DNA of 64,000 nt from Saururus chinensis (lineage: Eukaryota; Streptophyta; Magnoliopsida; Piperales; Saururaceae): assembly GCA_035235625.1 (NCBI GenBank), contig CP141140.1, positions 13,660,685-13,724,684 of the forward strand. The letters are read 5' to 3'. The translations under genes were made by a program, and so were the position numbers. A model generated the notes under the pieces. It ran no database searches and was not told where the DNA came from. It was given only the letters and a program-made list of their open reading frames with translations. Numbering within the stretch: position 1 is the first letter of the stretch; every line of letters begins with the position of its first letter. Shown one piece after another: positions 11,570-25,690 of this stretch.

Positions 11570-13807
11570 CCAAACCCAGCGATTCCATAATCAAGGCTTA
11601 GAGCTTTAGTTGGAGAATGCATGTGCCAACATGCAGGGTTTCTAGCAAAACAAATATCAGGGCAAGTAAATGTCAAGTATTGCAAAGCTCCAACAATCTG
11701 ACGCTAAAACGTATGATTGTGAAACAAACTATCTTCAGAAGAAGCTGCTATAGGAGTGACACATGGCTTGCAAAAACCATACTTGCATGTTGTAGCAAAT
11801 CAGAAGCGTACTTACGTTGAGACAGTTGCAGGCCAATAGACGAGGTGTGAAAGTCAATGCCCAGAAAGTAGTTGAGAGGGCCTAAATCCTTAATTGCAAA
11901 CTCATAGCTGAGTTGAGTAATAATAGACTGAATGTAGTTATTGTCTAGACCAAGAATGAGAATATCATCAGCGTAAATCATTAGGATAGTGGTAACACCT
12001 ACTGAATATGATATAAACAGAGAAGGATCAACAACACTGGTGTGAAAATCATGAGCTTGTATAAAATTGGAGAATCTAGAAAACCATTAATGTGGTGCAT
12101 GTTTTAAACCATAAATGGCCTTCTATAGCTAACAAACATGTGATGGACAGTTATAATTTACAATATCCAGTTGAGACATATAAATTTTTTTATCGAGTTA
12201 CCCATGAAGGAAAGCATTGTTGACAACAAGTTGGCGAATAGACTAAGAGTATTGTACTGCAAGAGAAAGAAAAGTTCTTATTGCTAATTTCTATACCACT
12301 GGTCTAAAGGTATCATAATAATCAATGTCTTCCCCTTGTTGATATCCCTTTGCCACAAGATGTGCTTTATAATGAGCAATAGAACCATTTGGGCTCCTTT
12401 TAATATGAAAAACCCATTTAGAACCAATAACATTCTAAGCACACTGAGCAAGAACTAGAGACCATGTGCCTTAAGAGACTAATGCATCATATTCAGAAGA
12501 TATTGTCTGCCTCTAGTGTGATGACTTAATTGCTTGTGTAAAACTAGTTGGCTCCACATCAGACAAATCAGAGGATGATATAGCATAAAGACTAAGTGGA
12601 ATTTATAGCTTGACAATACTAGATTAGATTTGGAGCAAGTGGTCATAGGATGAACTACTGGATAGGAAGATGCAGGAGAAGGGATAATGGCAGAGGAGGA
12701 GATCAAAGAAGAAGAGTTGGCCTGACATGGCATTGTTGTAATAGAGGATGCCTGATTAAACATGGAAGAGAAGATGAGAGGGTATGACAGGTGAGAGGAA
12801 AAAGAGAAGGAACGGTTGGATAGGAAGGAGAAGAGGAAAAAGAGGAAAAATGATAGACAAATTCTAAAAACTTGACATATAGAGAGATAAAGATTTTGCA
12901 AGTTGACTATCATAACAATGATATCCATTGGAAGCATAGTAGTAACCAAGAAAGACACACATTCGGGAATTAATTAGGAAGGAGCTCATGAGAGTTATAA
13001 GGATGAAACCAAAAAACAAGCACACCTAAAAACTTTAAATGAAGAGTAATAAGGTAGAACACTATAAAGCAATTGAAAAGGTGAATTATTATCTAAAACA
13101 GAGTTGGGCAAGTGATTGATCAAGAAATTGGTAGTACAAAAGGCATCATACCAGAATGGAAAAGGTAAAGATGCGGTTTGAAGCATAGCCAAACTAGTTT
13201 CTAAAATATGAAGGTGTTTTCGTTCTGAAACACCGAACTGATGGACAATACCACAGGAAGAAAAATGGTTTTGAAAACATTGATTAACATATTCACCCCT
13301 ATTTTCATAGTGGAAACATTGAATTTTCAAGTTGAATTGTGTCCAGTCGTTGGAAATGTAAAAAATAATCAAACACCTGAGACTAGGATTGAAGAGGATA
13401 TAACCAAGTAAAGCGAGTAAGATCATCAATGAACAAAATGTAATAACGAAAACCATTTGTGGATGCATATGGAAAAACACCCCAAACATCACTATGAATT
13501 AAAGCAAAAGGACAAGAGACTATAGATTCAGATGGCAAAAATTGTAGTTTATGACTTTTACAACTATAACAAGTAGGACAATGAAAAGAAGAAAGATCAC
13601 TGAGAGTAACACCTAGGTGAGAGGCCAACGGTTGAAGCTTGGAAGCTGACAGATGACCAAGACATTTGTGGAGAAGGGAAATGGAAGACTGAGTCATAAA
13701 AGCTAAAGAAGAAGAGACAAAGGAATATACTGGTTAAAGACCATTCTTACTGGGTCCCTAAAAAATAATCTCCTCCAAATGATGATCCTAAAGAGACAAA
13801 CTATCAG

Positions 13808-16800
13808 TGTCACGCCCCGACACTGCTTGACCCGAGCCGAACCCGGTCCAGGGGCCGGTTAAGCGCACGGGGGCGACAAGGGAAAATTGAGATACGGTTT
13901 AGCGGAAGACTTATGCCCTATTCACGGGCGATCTAACAACATTATGGAGTATGCACATCACTTTAAGCAAGAGTAAATAAGTAGAAAAGAAAGAGAGTTA
14001 CATTAACTCTAAGATAAATAAAAGTCTTAAACCCACATGCTTAGTTAAACCATAGCCCACTCTAGGCTCCAAAATAAGTCTTAAACAACACAAATGTATA
14101 AAATAGTATACATCAAAATGAGAACCATATACAAAGGTTCTAAACATAAAGCATAAATCAAGGAAAATAAGTTACATAAGAGGGCTCCACAATCACTCCC
14201 AAGTCGTCTCCGACCTTTCCTCAAAGAGGAGATCCTATCCATCTGCGTGTCACGCCACGCAACCCCAAAGCAAAACACAATAAAGAGGGGTGAGTTTAAC
14301 AAACTCAACAATGATTTTTTAATATACTATCATCATCAGCAACACGACGTCATAGCAATATAATCATTCAGATCAAAGATTTACAAGATGTATCATTTTC
14401 TGATCACACATACACATTACCTAAACATGCATCATAGTGTATAATCCACATAGTGTCATTCACATCATATCAACCTGCATGAGATGTATCTCTAACATAC
14501 ATATCAAATCATGCCTCAACATCATATCAACCTGCATAAGATGTATCTCTAACATACATATCAAATCATGCCTCAACATCATATCAATCTCCATGAGATG
14601 TATCTCCAACATACATATCAAATCATGCATCACATTATATCAACCTGCATGAGATGTGTCTCCAACATACATATCAAATCATGCATCACATCATATAAAT
14701 AATGTCTTCATCAAGGAGTAATCACAATTTAGTATCACACAGACGGGAACATAGACAAGGCCATGAAGGCATGTCATGGTTCAAATTCTACACAAGAATT
14801 TAAGAAGAATGGGGTTGTCAATCCCTAAAGGTTGCTCGCCCCAAACGATCCTCGCCAAGGATATCACATTCTCACGAAGAGAACCTAGAGCAGGGTGTTC
14901 ATTTTGGGACATCTCTTGCGATGAAAAAAGCCTGAGTTCCCACGTAGGAAACCCTCGAACATATGGTAGCTGGTGCACAGAGCATATCATACTGGATTCT
15001 CAGGGTCTAAAAGACAATAATAATCTCAAACCGCAAGACAAGTATGTAACTTGTCCCCCATATAATTCCACTCAACTAGACTCAACCCGGGGAATGCACA
15101 TGTTCCACGAAGGAACTCAAATCAAAACATGTCCTTTCGGACCAATCAAGTTTCGATTAAGCCACGACCGATTAATCCGGCGCGCAATTTCATCACATTG
15201 CATCCAATCGATCACATTCGATTAATCTCGATAAACCCTCAATTAGAAATCTATTTTCATGTTGCATGCAACATGGTACATACATGGGCAAGGCATACAT
15301 GAATCCTAATTCATGATAAGTGCTCTCATCAGCCCCTCTTACATCATTTATAATCATAATAGTAAACCTCATCATTATCATTAAACCCCACATGTGTGTG
15401 TGTGTACATAGTAGAAGTATTTTCATCAATGCATATCAATATGCTTGTAATTCACTCACCATCACCCTACACATGTGTATTAACATCTAATCATGAATTC
15501 TAGTGGAAATCATAGGTGAAGAATCGTTAAAATCATAACTCAAATCAAAGCTTAACCACAAGCTAAACACATATAAGATCATTCACTTCATCCTTGAGCT
15601 ATGACATTCACTAACATTTACACATCAATTAACCACATCTTAACATGACATATCAGTCTGTTAGTATGTTATAGCTCTACTGAAAATATACATAACCATA
15701 GAGAATCAACCATTCATAACTTCAAGATGGCAATTCCAACATTATATAACCAACCACAAGCCATTCTACATAACACTAAATATATATCACAACTTCATAA
15801 CCTCAATGGTATACCCTTCCAGTAGCATACTATAGCTCAAAACACTCCACATACATATAAAAATGATATATATCAAAGTAGAATCACCTAAATAAACATC
15901 ATGCAAATAATACAAAATCTGCTATGTAGCCATTCAAACGCCCAGTAGGGCCGTTCGATCGGCTAAACGGGAAATCTGTTGAACTGATAGTGTTGTCGTT
16001 CGAACGCCAACAAGGCAGATCGACCTTCTTCTCCATTTTAAATTTTCAAACTGAAACTCCATTGATGAAATTTAAAATCTCCATCTAGCAATCTAAATGC
16101 CAATAAAATTCCACAATAACTTCTAGAAAGTTAATCTACATCATAACAAGATAAAACCCTATGAAATCGGGATTAAAGATTACTATTTACTAATCATGCC
16201 ATTAAAACACTAAATCAAGTAAATCCACTCAAAATAAACCACAAAATCAAGAGTTTTACCATAGGAAAACTGAAATTTCGAAAGTCCATTACCTTATCCC
16301 TTTATTAGGCTTGGATTTAATGGTCACCCTTCTTGAAAACATTACAAAGACATAAAGTTTAAATTAAATTCCATTAAAACCGATTCAACATAGAAAACCC
16401 TAATGAAAAACTTAGATCTAGGGCTTGTTGAACATAAAAATAGAATTTTTAGATCTAGGGTTTGAAATAAAGATGCAAATCAATAGTTTTGATGTTTAAA
16501 AATGAATCAAAATAAAGGGGAAATGATATATCTAGAAGGATTAAGAAAAAATCTAGGTTTTAAGGCTTAATTAAAAGAGACTTACCTTAAACTCCTTCTA
16601 ATCCGTGCCTAATTGGGGAATTAGGCCTAACCTCCATTTCCCAGCCTATTCCAAAAATAGAAATGGCTCAGGTCATTCTATTTATAGTAGGGTTTGGGGT
16701 GTGTATGGGTAAATTGTGGGGTATGAATAAAAAAATAGGCTAAAAATGGGTAATTTAGCTATTTGTGCACTAATTAAACCTGGGAAAATTATGATTATGA

Positions 16801-17114
16801 ATTTTTTTTTATAAAGGCTTGTGTTGATGTCTGGGTTAATTTAGTCTAAAAACCCAAATTTCGACGGTGGGGCCCACAGGAGTCCCGCCAAACCCTAATT
16901 TTTAGAAAATTAGTGAAAAATTAAAAAAATCCCAAAAATTCATATTTGACTCAAAATTACTTAAAACTAATAATTGTGAAGTTTATTTTGATTAAAACTA
17001 TTAAAAATACTATTTATTTACGAAACCACCGAATTAATAAGAAAATAAGTTAACTAAGCAATAACTGACGATTAAAATAAAACGAAAACTGGTTTAGAAA
17101 TTAGAGTCCTTACA
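13808..17114 (-). mobile_element. Gypsy solo LTR, 3.3 kb, nested in the Copia element
   Basis: Plus-strand ends are TGTCACGCCCCG and GAGTCCTTACA, giving TG...CA. The pentamer ATCAG is present directly outside both ends (13803-13807 and 17115-17119), so the borders are exact. The LTR reads on the minus strand: a TATA-like CTATAAATAG at about 16675-16690 and a 3' end matching that of the LTR at 57696-60990 (GTTGTCGCCCCC..., GGACCGGGTT...). No internal region is left, so it is a solo LTR made by recombination between two LTRs. It is younger than the Copia element it interrupts. Confidence 0.9.
14463..14690. repeat. 57-bp tandem repeat in the solo LTR, four copies
   Basis: Copies begin at 14463, 14520, 14577 and about 14633 (CATCATATCAACCTGCATGA type). 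The same part of the related LTR (about 60060-60320) holds diverged units of similar length, so the array is an old feature of this LTR family. The 57-bp period keeps a frame open, which makes a spurious ORF. Confidence 0.85.
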
Positions 17115-18922
17115 ATCAGCATTAAAAATTACATTACAATTGTTGTATTTGGAAAAATAATGCAAAAAAAGTAAATTGGCTGAGAAACTAGGAACATGAA
17201 GAAGATTATCTAATTGGAATTTGGGAGTAGGAGTAGGTAATATACCATTACCGATATGTTGAATAAGCATTGTTTGACCTTTACCCACACCACACTATTT
17301 TGACCATTGTAGGGTGTGTAATTCTGAAGGTTATCAAGATTAGCTATAATATAATGGGATGCTCCAGTATCAGCAATCCAATAATTTTGTTCGGTTGAGC
17401 AGATGTAGCTAACAAAGCAAGTTGTATTCTAGACCCATTATGGAGGGGAAGAAGATGTTGGAGCTTAATAGGAGAGATCAAACTAATGAAAACAATGAGG
17501 AGCTTGATGATTAGTACGTCCACAAATTTGACATGTTGTTGATGAAGATGGCACATAATACCCATTAGAAGATAGAACTAATGAGTTCTATTACATAGAA
17601 GGCTAAAAATTGGGTTGATAAAAAAATGACCATGGCCGTTGTTAGCTCTGTCACCACGAGAATTACCCCTTCCATGGTTAAAGTTGCTACGATGAGTAAA
17701 TATGGCATTGACTGGATCAATAGGCAAATAAGCAGATTTAGAAGGCAAATAAAGAGCTTGATCTGCATATTTAGATTTTTTTTATTGTTTTATTCAACTG
17801 ATAGCATGACATGCAATTCTTCTATTGTAATTGGAGCAAAGCGAGCTTGAATTGAGGTAAGAAATGATGTATATGTTGAAGGCAATTCATTAAGAGTGAT
17901 CAAAATTAAATCCTCTTCATTAAGAGCAACAGACGAGGTAGCTAATTGATTTGCTAAAACTTTAATTTGTTGCAAATAATCCATCGTAGAAGAATTGCCT
18001 TTAGATATATTATGCAACTGAGTCTTTAATTGCATGACATGAGATGGAGTAAGAGGCATATAGCACCTTTCAAGAGACTTCCAGCATTCAAATGTGGAAT
18101 GAAGCCCAATAACATAGCTCAGTACAAAAGAAGATATTGTAGCATGTAAGCAGCTAAGCAGATGACTGTAAGACACATACCATTGAATGAAATCAGGATT
18201 AGAAGCATACTTTTATGAATCATCATGTACAGTCAATGAAGGTTTTGCATAATCAAACTCCAAAAAGTGCAGAAGTTGATAAGGTCTGAACAAATTGTAA
18301 ATTTGTGTTCTCCAAAATTTGAGATTTATCAGGGACATAATGTGAGAGATCAAGAAGTTCACATAAGGAGAAAGGTAAGGAATTCTGAGTTTTGCGAAAG
18401 ACGATAGTGTTGAAGCCATCTTTCAGGCGAGTGAAAATTGGATATGAAAGAGGAGCAGACCAACATGAATCTCGTTCTGAAGTAGATCGATGAAGGCCAA
18501 AATCTTGTTATGGAGAATATTGATGAAGACCAAAAAACTCTTTTGAGTAGATCGATGAATACCGAGAACTTGTTCTAGAGCAGATCAATGAAGATCGAAA
18601 TCTCATTCTGAAGCAGATCGATGAAGACCAAAAAACTCATTCTAGAGTAGATCGATGAAGACCAAAATTTTTGGAAGAAGAGAATGTGGGCTACAAATAT
18701 GATGGAAGGCCAGGATATGGAAAAAGACAAAGGTCAGATGGCTTTGATACCATGTACACATTTTCAATTTCATATATTTCGCTCTTAAGCATAGCTTTGT
18801 AGGATTATATTATTTATACTTACTATTTGCATAGCAATTCAAAAAACCTGTTACATATCTTGCAATAACAAACAAAACAAATTTGCTGACGACATTGTTT
18901 TGACTGGTCAACTATTCTTACA

Positions 18923-21370
18923 AGATTAGCACATGGGCATCTTTTTTTTTTCAAAATTCCTAAGTACTCCTTATGTCCTATATTAATAGCTTCATTTATA
19001 AAAATAACATTTGTCCCTTATTAATAGCTTCATTTGGCTCAATTTAAGTAGTTGGATACATAAAAATTTCTCATGAGCTATTTTTAAAGGAACACATCTA
19101 TTTCCCCCCATCTTATATTCAGTACCCCCCAAAAAAATAAATACAGTGTTTGTTTTTCAATTACCCCCCCCCCCCCTCCCGCTTTTTAAAGGAACACTTC
19201 TATTTCCCCCCATCTTATATTGAGTACCCCCCCCAAAAAATAAATACAATGTCTTTTTTTTTATTACTTCCCCCTCCCCCAAACATTAAAAAAGAAAAAC
19301 CTTTCTTCTCTGATGCACCCGACCATAATCAATGGAGACATCATTCTCCCACCTGCAACAGCTTCCCTTAAAACATTGCTGCTGCCTCTCATAATACCTC
19401 ACAAACTGCCAGTTGGCCATGACCACGAAATCTGATTCTCTACCACCAACTCGCATTTTGATTTTTAGCATTTCTCAAACTATCACAACCTTCTACCTCT
19501 TCCTTGTCCAGGATTGATGCCTAACAACCCTTTTTAAATGAGTTTGTATAGGGCCAACACCGATGTCCACACCTAGTTTCTCACCATGATAGTGTCCCTC
19601 TCTTCGACGAACTCAGAGCGGTAGATGAAGTTGGCCAGAGGGGGGGGAGAGGGGGGAGTGTTAGGATGGGGTGTAGATGAGTAAATTATTTGTTTACATT
19701 GGGGTGTGTAAAGTTTGGGGGGCCTTAAGTAATTTCCGGGGGGGGGGGGGGGGGGGGTTTACTAGTTCACAGATCATAGTCATTACTCATCTAGTGAGCT
19801 CACAGTCCATGCGAAGGTCCCATAACAATGAGAATTACTAGACATTGAAAGGGCAAAGGTTTTTTATTTATCGCTGGGTAAAGGGTTATTTGGACCAATT
19901 TCATTCTCCCACCCAAATTTAGGAATTACCAGTTGGCATTGATACTCTCTACAATAGGCCTTTGGCTATCCCACCAGGTTAAGATCATTCGGGCTAAGGC
20001 GGTTTCAGTCCTCTCTCCCTAGGCAACAAACGCAATTTGTAGTAAAACAGAAGGAAAATAAGATCCTAAGCACCATTCTGGCACTTAAAATAGTCTTCCC
20101 AATCTCCTAGGTTCCATGGAGGAGCAAATTCGGTTAAGCCTAACTTTGATTTGAACTAGCCAGTCATGTTAAGGGTTGAGCCCAATCAAGTTCAAGCTTG
20201 TCTCCTTCTGTTGAGCTTGAGCTCGAATACGTTCACTGGTTTTGTATATTTCATTATATCTATTTTAAATCAAATGATATTTAAGACTACTTTTGTATGA
20301 ACTTCAATATAAAAGATACAATCGATGAAAGATAACAAATTCGATTTAAGTTGTATTTCCATTACTAGTAAAGGTACACATGCACCAGGTATTTATACCT
20401 GTATATGAGATGACCTTTTCAGATTGTTACAGCTAACAACTGTCATTATAGAATTGCAACTAACCCACTATACAAACAGTCTTGTCATAACCCGAACGCT
20501 TACTAAACAGATTACAAATCAGAAGAATTAACTTCAAACAACACTGTTGGCAGATACTCCATGCTTTAACAACTTGCATATTTGCCAGCTCGATCTCCAG
20601 GTGAAGAAGAAATCTGAAGACCGAGGAGGAAACCCTTTAAATGAAGATGAGAACCGAAAGTTATTCATTGTAAAAAAACAAGAAGGCAAAATTACACAAT
20701 AGTAATATCATAGATGTAGCGAAATGCCGGAGTTTTTAGTCAAGTAAGGTTCTGATTTTTCCCAAATGGTGACCGAAGTATGAAGCTATCGATGAACAGC
20801 CGTGTTCAATCAAAATCACACTGGCAGCTGCCAGCAAGCCTACAAAAATTGCCTAGTATTTCAAAGTAGGCTGTCTGTTTGAGAGGTAGTCGATAGTAGT
20901 TGTGTTTGGTATATATATATGACTACTAATCTGTCATGATGCTACAAGCAAGAATGTTTCCCAACTGGAGCAGCAGGTTCATGTACTATTTGCACGGGTG
21001 GACACTGCTTTGTGTTCACTGCATCATGGTTTGAAGTTTCAACAGATGGACAAACACTACTTTTTTAATTTAAATTGTTGCAAATGTTTTCCAGGCAAAC
21101 TCCAAGGACATTATGACTATGATCATTTGCACATTTTTTCTTAATGACATGAGCTGTCTAGATGGTGAGATTCAACGCTATCTAGCCTGACCGTTTCTGG
21201 GACTTTAGATGGATATCACAGGGACAACTATATCAGCACTAAAACATCACGCATGTGTACAGAACCTTATAGCTGTTTTTTTTCTTCCATTTATTGATAA
21301 GCAACATTAGGCGTGGCTTGTAGGACTAGAACTCATGTGCACGTGACTCACATTAGGACATTTCTCTCTA
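18923..21370. other. Spacer with MITE fragment and homopolymer tracts
   Basis: Two Stowaway-like ends stand in tandem at about 18965-19060 (each with TATTAATAGCTTCATTT or close to it). A duplicated block of about 100 bp (19087 and 19187) contains C-runs, one of 13 C at 19164-19176. No gene is recognised in 19800-21370. Confidence 0.5.
19738..19757. repeat. Run of 20 G
   Basis: An uninterrupted G homopolymer. The length is likely to be inaccurate in any assembly. Confidence 0.95.
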
Positions 21371-21688
21371 GAATATAAAAGAAATAAATATTATTTTGTC
21401 TTCAAGAAATAAATAAATAAGATTTTTTTTTCTTAAAATAAATAAGATTTTCCTTTCTTATAGCTCAAACTTTTGGAAATCATGGTTATATTAAATGGTA
21501 TCAGAGCTTAAAGTTCTTTAAGGTTCTGAGTTCAAGTCTCATTGTAGGTATTTATACCCTAATTGTATTTAATGTATAAGTTTGATAGACACTTACACAT
21601 GAAGAGGGGAGGAAGGAGAATATAAAAGAAATAAATAAGATTTCCCTTCTTAATAACTTGAGCTTTTGGATATCTAAGTTATCTTACA
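21371..21688 (+). mobile_element. TRIM-like miniature LTR retroelement
   Basis: Two direct repeats start GAATATAAAAGAAATAAATA (21371 and 21618). The second continues to CTTACA at 21688. The first copy carries extra A/T sequence and ends at 21495. Directly after it comes TGGTATCAGAGCT (21496-21508), a standard initiator tRNA-Met primer-binding site. A purine tract (GAAGAGGGGAGGAAGGA) precedes the second repeat. There is no coding region, which is the layout of plant TRIMs (Katydid type). The outer ends are estimated. Confidence 0.7.
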
Positions 21689-24222
21689 CTAGGCATTTTT
21701 CTTGCTTTTAATTCCAAATTTCCTCTTAACTTAGATGACTGTCAAATAGTATGGACGTTAGCAATGTTTATTATAACAATAAATTAACAATCAGAAAAAG
21801 GTCAGCTGCCAAACTGGTGTAGAATTGTCCACCTTTTCTTAATCAGCTGGGAATCCTGATTTAAGAATCCATTATCAGTGCCTCAGATCAAGACACGGTT
21901 CTCTGGACACCAAGCAAGAAACTTGACCAACACAAGCAGAAGTTATGGCAGCAAAGCTGTCTACGACAGCCGCAACATGTTTATTATGTTTTTTATTGGT
22001 TCCTGAAGTTTTATGGTTCAATCTATGCTTAAGTCTCCCATCTAGCCAAGAAGAACTTAGAAGGTCATTGTTGGGTTTATGGGAACTATCATCCCCATGC
22101 ACTTTGTGTTTCTTAAGTTGGTAATGCTGTTATATAGATGTTAGTATCTTCAATGTCCCAAATTTGGAGTTGGACCCCAGCCACCTTTGGTACCATATGT
22201 CCGCAGTTGACCGCCTCAAATAACTACTCAGAATCACTCGTCCAACTCACCTTTGTTTGCTCTAAGGTTTGTACAGCGAGCAGTACACAGTTCATTCATG
22301 TCTGCTCGTAGATCATAAAATCTACTTATGAAAAAATATATAAACAGAGGGGATATTCATGATTCAGATGACGATGACTTGGATTAAATCTGTTAGTGTA
22401 CAACAAGCAGATAGTTAGGCAAAACTAGCCATATATATGTGTGTTAATAACTCGATCACGTATTGTGATCTTTCTTAACTTTATATGCATGATATGATAA
22501 TGCTTAGAAAATTAGACATTGATTATCCCAAACCATACATGAGGTCTTGTCTCCTTCATCACGTGCGAACTTCGCTATCTTATCTTCTCAAATTCCGTTT
22601 AAAGCGCGATGCTTCAGTCATCTGCGCATATATACTCAGCATGCAAAAGTTCTAGCAACTTTGTCGTCTTATAACCGGATTGGCACGATGAATAGTCTGA
22701 AGCTAAGATTAGGTTTAACACAAGTCCCAAAGAAACGGGCTGATTTTTCAATTAAAGGAATGACGTTAGCTTTTGATCATACAATTGAGATCTGATAAAT
22801 CAAGTCGATCGTATAATGTATCAGACCATGACATGTTCCCTTGTCTTGGGATACAGGATCATATGATAATTGGCCATACAAAGAGTAGTATGTGACACGG
22901 GAAGAACTATGCGAAGCTTATCCAAACACTAATATTTCTTATGCTAATAAAGCCGCACGAAGAAGCAAGTGCGGCTGTCAAATTAAAATAAACAAACATA
23001 TTTTAAGAGTGAAGTGATGATAAAGCTTCGTCCGTACAACTACAGAGTTAATCCATAGTCATTAACGTAAACGATCTAAACTTAGGTCAGCCAATCATTA
23101 ATATTTATAAAAATCATATTAACGCATAAATAATTATATTATTAATATTCATTTTGGCCTTAAACCAAAGGCCAAATAGAGAGTCTCTGACCCAAAATAA
23201 TTCGGCGGAAAAGTTACTGAACTTCGCCTAACGCCAACGAAAGCAATCATTAGTCACCACAACATGGTGGTTTTCAGCCAATCACAACCAACCAAGTGTG
23301 CAACACCAATTTTGTCGCCGCATGGGTTTAGCGCAGCAGCCGGGGGGCCTTCTCGAACTAGGGGTAGCTAGTCAACCGTCTAGTTAGCTCATCTGCAGAC
23401 CATGGTTATGTAGGGTCCACCAGGGCGGCGCCATATGAGCATAGACTTCGGTGGTCCGGCGTCCTCTTTCCCGCTTTTTCTTCAAAACATTAATATCCCT
23501 ATAAACTTCCAAATAAAATAAAGTATTAAAAGGATTATTTGGCTGCGTATAAGTCCGTTTAAATTATTTAGTATTTTTAAAGTATCATTTAGGATTTGCT
23601 CTCCTTGGTTTTAGCCTTGCCGTTGCATGTCGCAAGTATATTATTACTTACATGCAATATTGGACATGTAATATACCATTCAGCGTATAAGCGTATGTAG
23701 CCCCATTAACATTAATCAACACTTAATTAGTGACTGTTTTTGGCTTTTTAGCAGGGAAATTAGTAAATAGCTACCAAATGACCTTATTATGTGGTTGTGG
23801 ATCATATTCATATATAGTAAAACGCTTATAGATCATGCTTATGGAGCCCGTCGGGCTTGAAGTGTCCTTTCGAAAAAGTTCAGCTAGGCGTGTCCTTTCA
23901 TAAAATCGGAGCTAGGCCAAATGTTTTTTAAAGTTTTTACCACTCAAAGCTGAAGGCTTGCAACCCCATTAGGCCATGACACGTGTACAAGGTAAACACG
24001 TTGAACCTCCCTTACAAACCAACATTCTTCCTATAAATTGGGAATGGAAAAGGTTGTGTTGCACGTTTTTTACCTTTTTTTTATTTTTGATTAATATTAA
24101 AAAAGATAAATAGATCGCATTCTATTTTATTGTGTTATATTCTATTATGCAAGATTTGAGAATTGATGCATTCAATTATCAAGAATATTCCATGACAAAA
24201 ATTGTGACAATGCTTACTTAAG
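21689..24222. other. Intergenic spacer, no gene recognised
   Basis: The open frames here (for example 22547-22795 plus, 21875-22102 minus) show no family features, splice context or codon pattern that would support a gene. A GC-richer patch lies around 23300-23470. Confidence 0.5.
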
Positions 24223-24964
24223 TAGGTTGTAAGCGGTTTTGACGGGCTGGGTAGACCCAGACTCAGCCCTAAATATGAATGACAAATAAAAAGCCTAACA
24301 TAGTTGTAACCTCTCGAATAAAAAGTTAGCCCAGCTCGGCCCGATATATAGGTGTTGACGGGAAAATAAGTGACCATTGAAGGTAAAATTGGTATTGTCT
24401 TCTCTAGTCGACCACTCAATTTTGTTATCTACTTCACTTGACATCTTCATCGACAACTTCATAGTCTATCACAGATCAGGAGTATTGGACGATATATTGG
24501 TCAATGGAGTTGATTCATTCCTTTTCTTTGTCAGAGTCAGTGATGAAATATCTAGTCTCGCAGCTGGTAAAGAGTTCAAAAGCGAACTGTTTATTGAAGA
24601 CATCTTCTATGCTCTTGACTGTGAAACAGGTGGTGACGGAGATGACACTGTGGGGCCTAGGTACTCGGGTGATGTGCGAGTCCTTTAACGAAGATTCTCT
24701 TTTTATATTGGAGTTGGGATTGTAGATGAGATTTGAGAGAGGCGGGTTGAGTTGGAAAATGGGTTGGGCTGGGTAACAGCCAACATAATGAACCTCATTT
24801 ATTGTGGGCGGAGCTGGGCTTTTATATTTTTTTTGCCCAGACCCGACCCAAAAATTTATGAACTTTTATATTTAAGACGTAGCTCGGCTCACAACTTATT
24901 TTTTAAAGCTCAAGCCTATTAATTTTTGGCCGGGTCGGGCTGGCCCAAATTATTTGCAGCCCTA
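24223..24964. mobile_element. hAT-like non-autonomous element
   Basis: The left end TAGGTTGTAAGCGG and the inverted right end TAGGGCTGCAAATAA match with one gap. The flanks TACTTAAG (left) and TACATAAA (right) agree at six of eight positions. Both ends carry GGGCTGGG/GCCCGACCC words around an AT-rich core that holds a 103-codon open frame (24377-24688) without recognised domains. Confidence 0.45.
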
Positions 24965-25642
24965 TACATAAATGCTTTAACATAATACATAGAGACAATC
25001 ACACTTTTATATACTATGTTAGGGCTCTTATACATCACAGTTACAATTTTTGTCATAGAATAGGGTCACAAAAATATTTTCCTTTGAGAATTACTATAAA
25101 TATATACCTCAATGTAGATCTGGGATAACTAATCAGCGTATACACTCAAGGCACGTACAACAGTGCAACACCATGCAGGATACATCACATGTATTTTATT
25201 TTTGTTTTCGTTCTTGATTGATCTCACAAAGATATTTAGAAGTAGGAAGTGGTTAGGCGATTGGCTGCATGCACCGCCGGCCTATGCATATATCTATGGC
25301 CCAAGGGCAACGAGTTGGGGCCTGGGGGGAGCACACACCGCTGCATGAATAGCATGGCTGCATCATGGTCCCAAGCCACTGGCAGTGCCCGAAGTTGGGA
25401 GAGCTTTTGGTATAGGAGAAAGACGTAAGTTCATATATACATATGCAAAGAAATATAGGCATAATATACATGGGTTGGGTCTGGATGATGAGAACAGGAA
25501 GGGGCATTATTATTGACTTTAGCAAGGAGAAGGGGTTTTAGGTACCGGGGGCCAAGTGACCTCATATGAAAGGGAAATGAACTCGATCGAATGTGAACAC
25601 TCAGCGACAGTAGCTTTGAGTGTTTGAAATATATAGAAGTAG

Positions 25643-25690
<48 letters not shown>

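Larger units (their letters stand above)
11570..18922 (-). mobile_element. Decayed Copia retrotransposon (Ale/Retrofit-like), minus strand
   Basis: Read from the right, the parts are a short LTR of about 170 bp (18922-18753), a primer-binding site complementary to initiator tRNA-Met directly next to it (18752-18741), gag of the UBN2/Retrotran type (about 18176-17790), a protease region (about 17290-17120), pre-integrase and integrase (about 13700-13000), and reverse transcriptase to about 11620. The YADDILI box of the reverse transcriptase is at about 11975. The 3' LTR is not found, so this end is truncated. The element carries many breaks and is old. A Gypsy solo LTR (13808-17114) lies inside it between protease and integrase. 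Confidence 0.85.

Noticed and set aside
24377-24688. 103-codon frame inside the hAT-like element
   Set aside because: No transposase motif and no recognised domain; overlaps a second frame of similar length.
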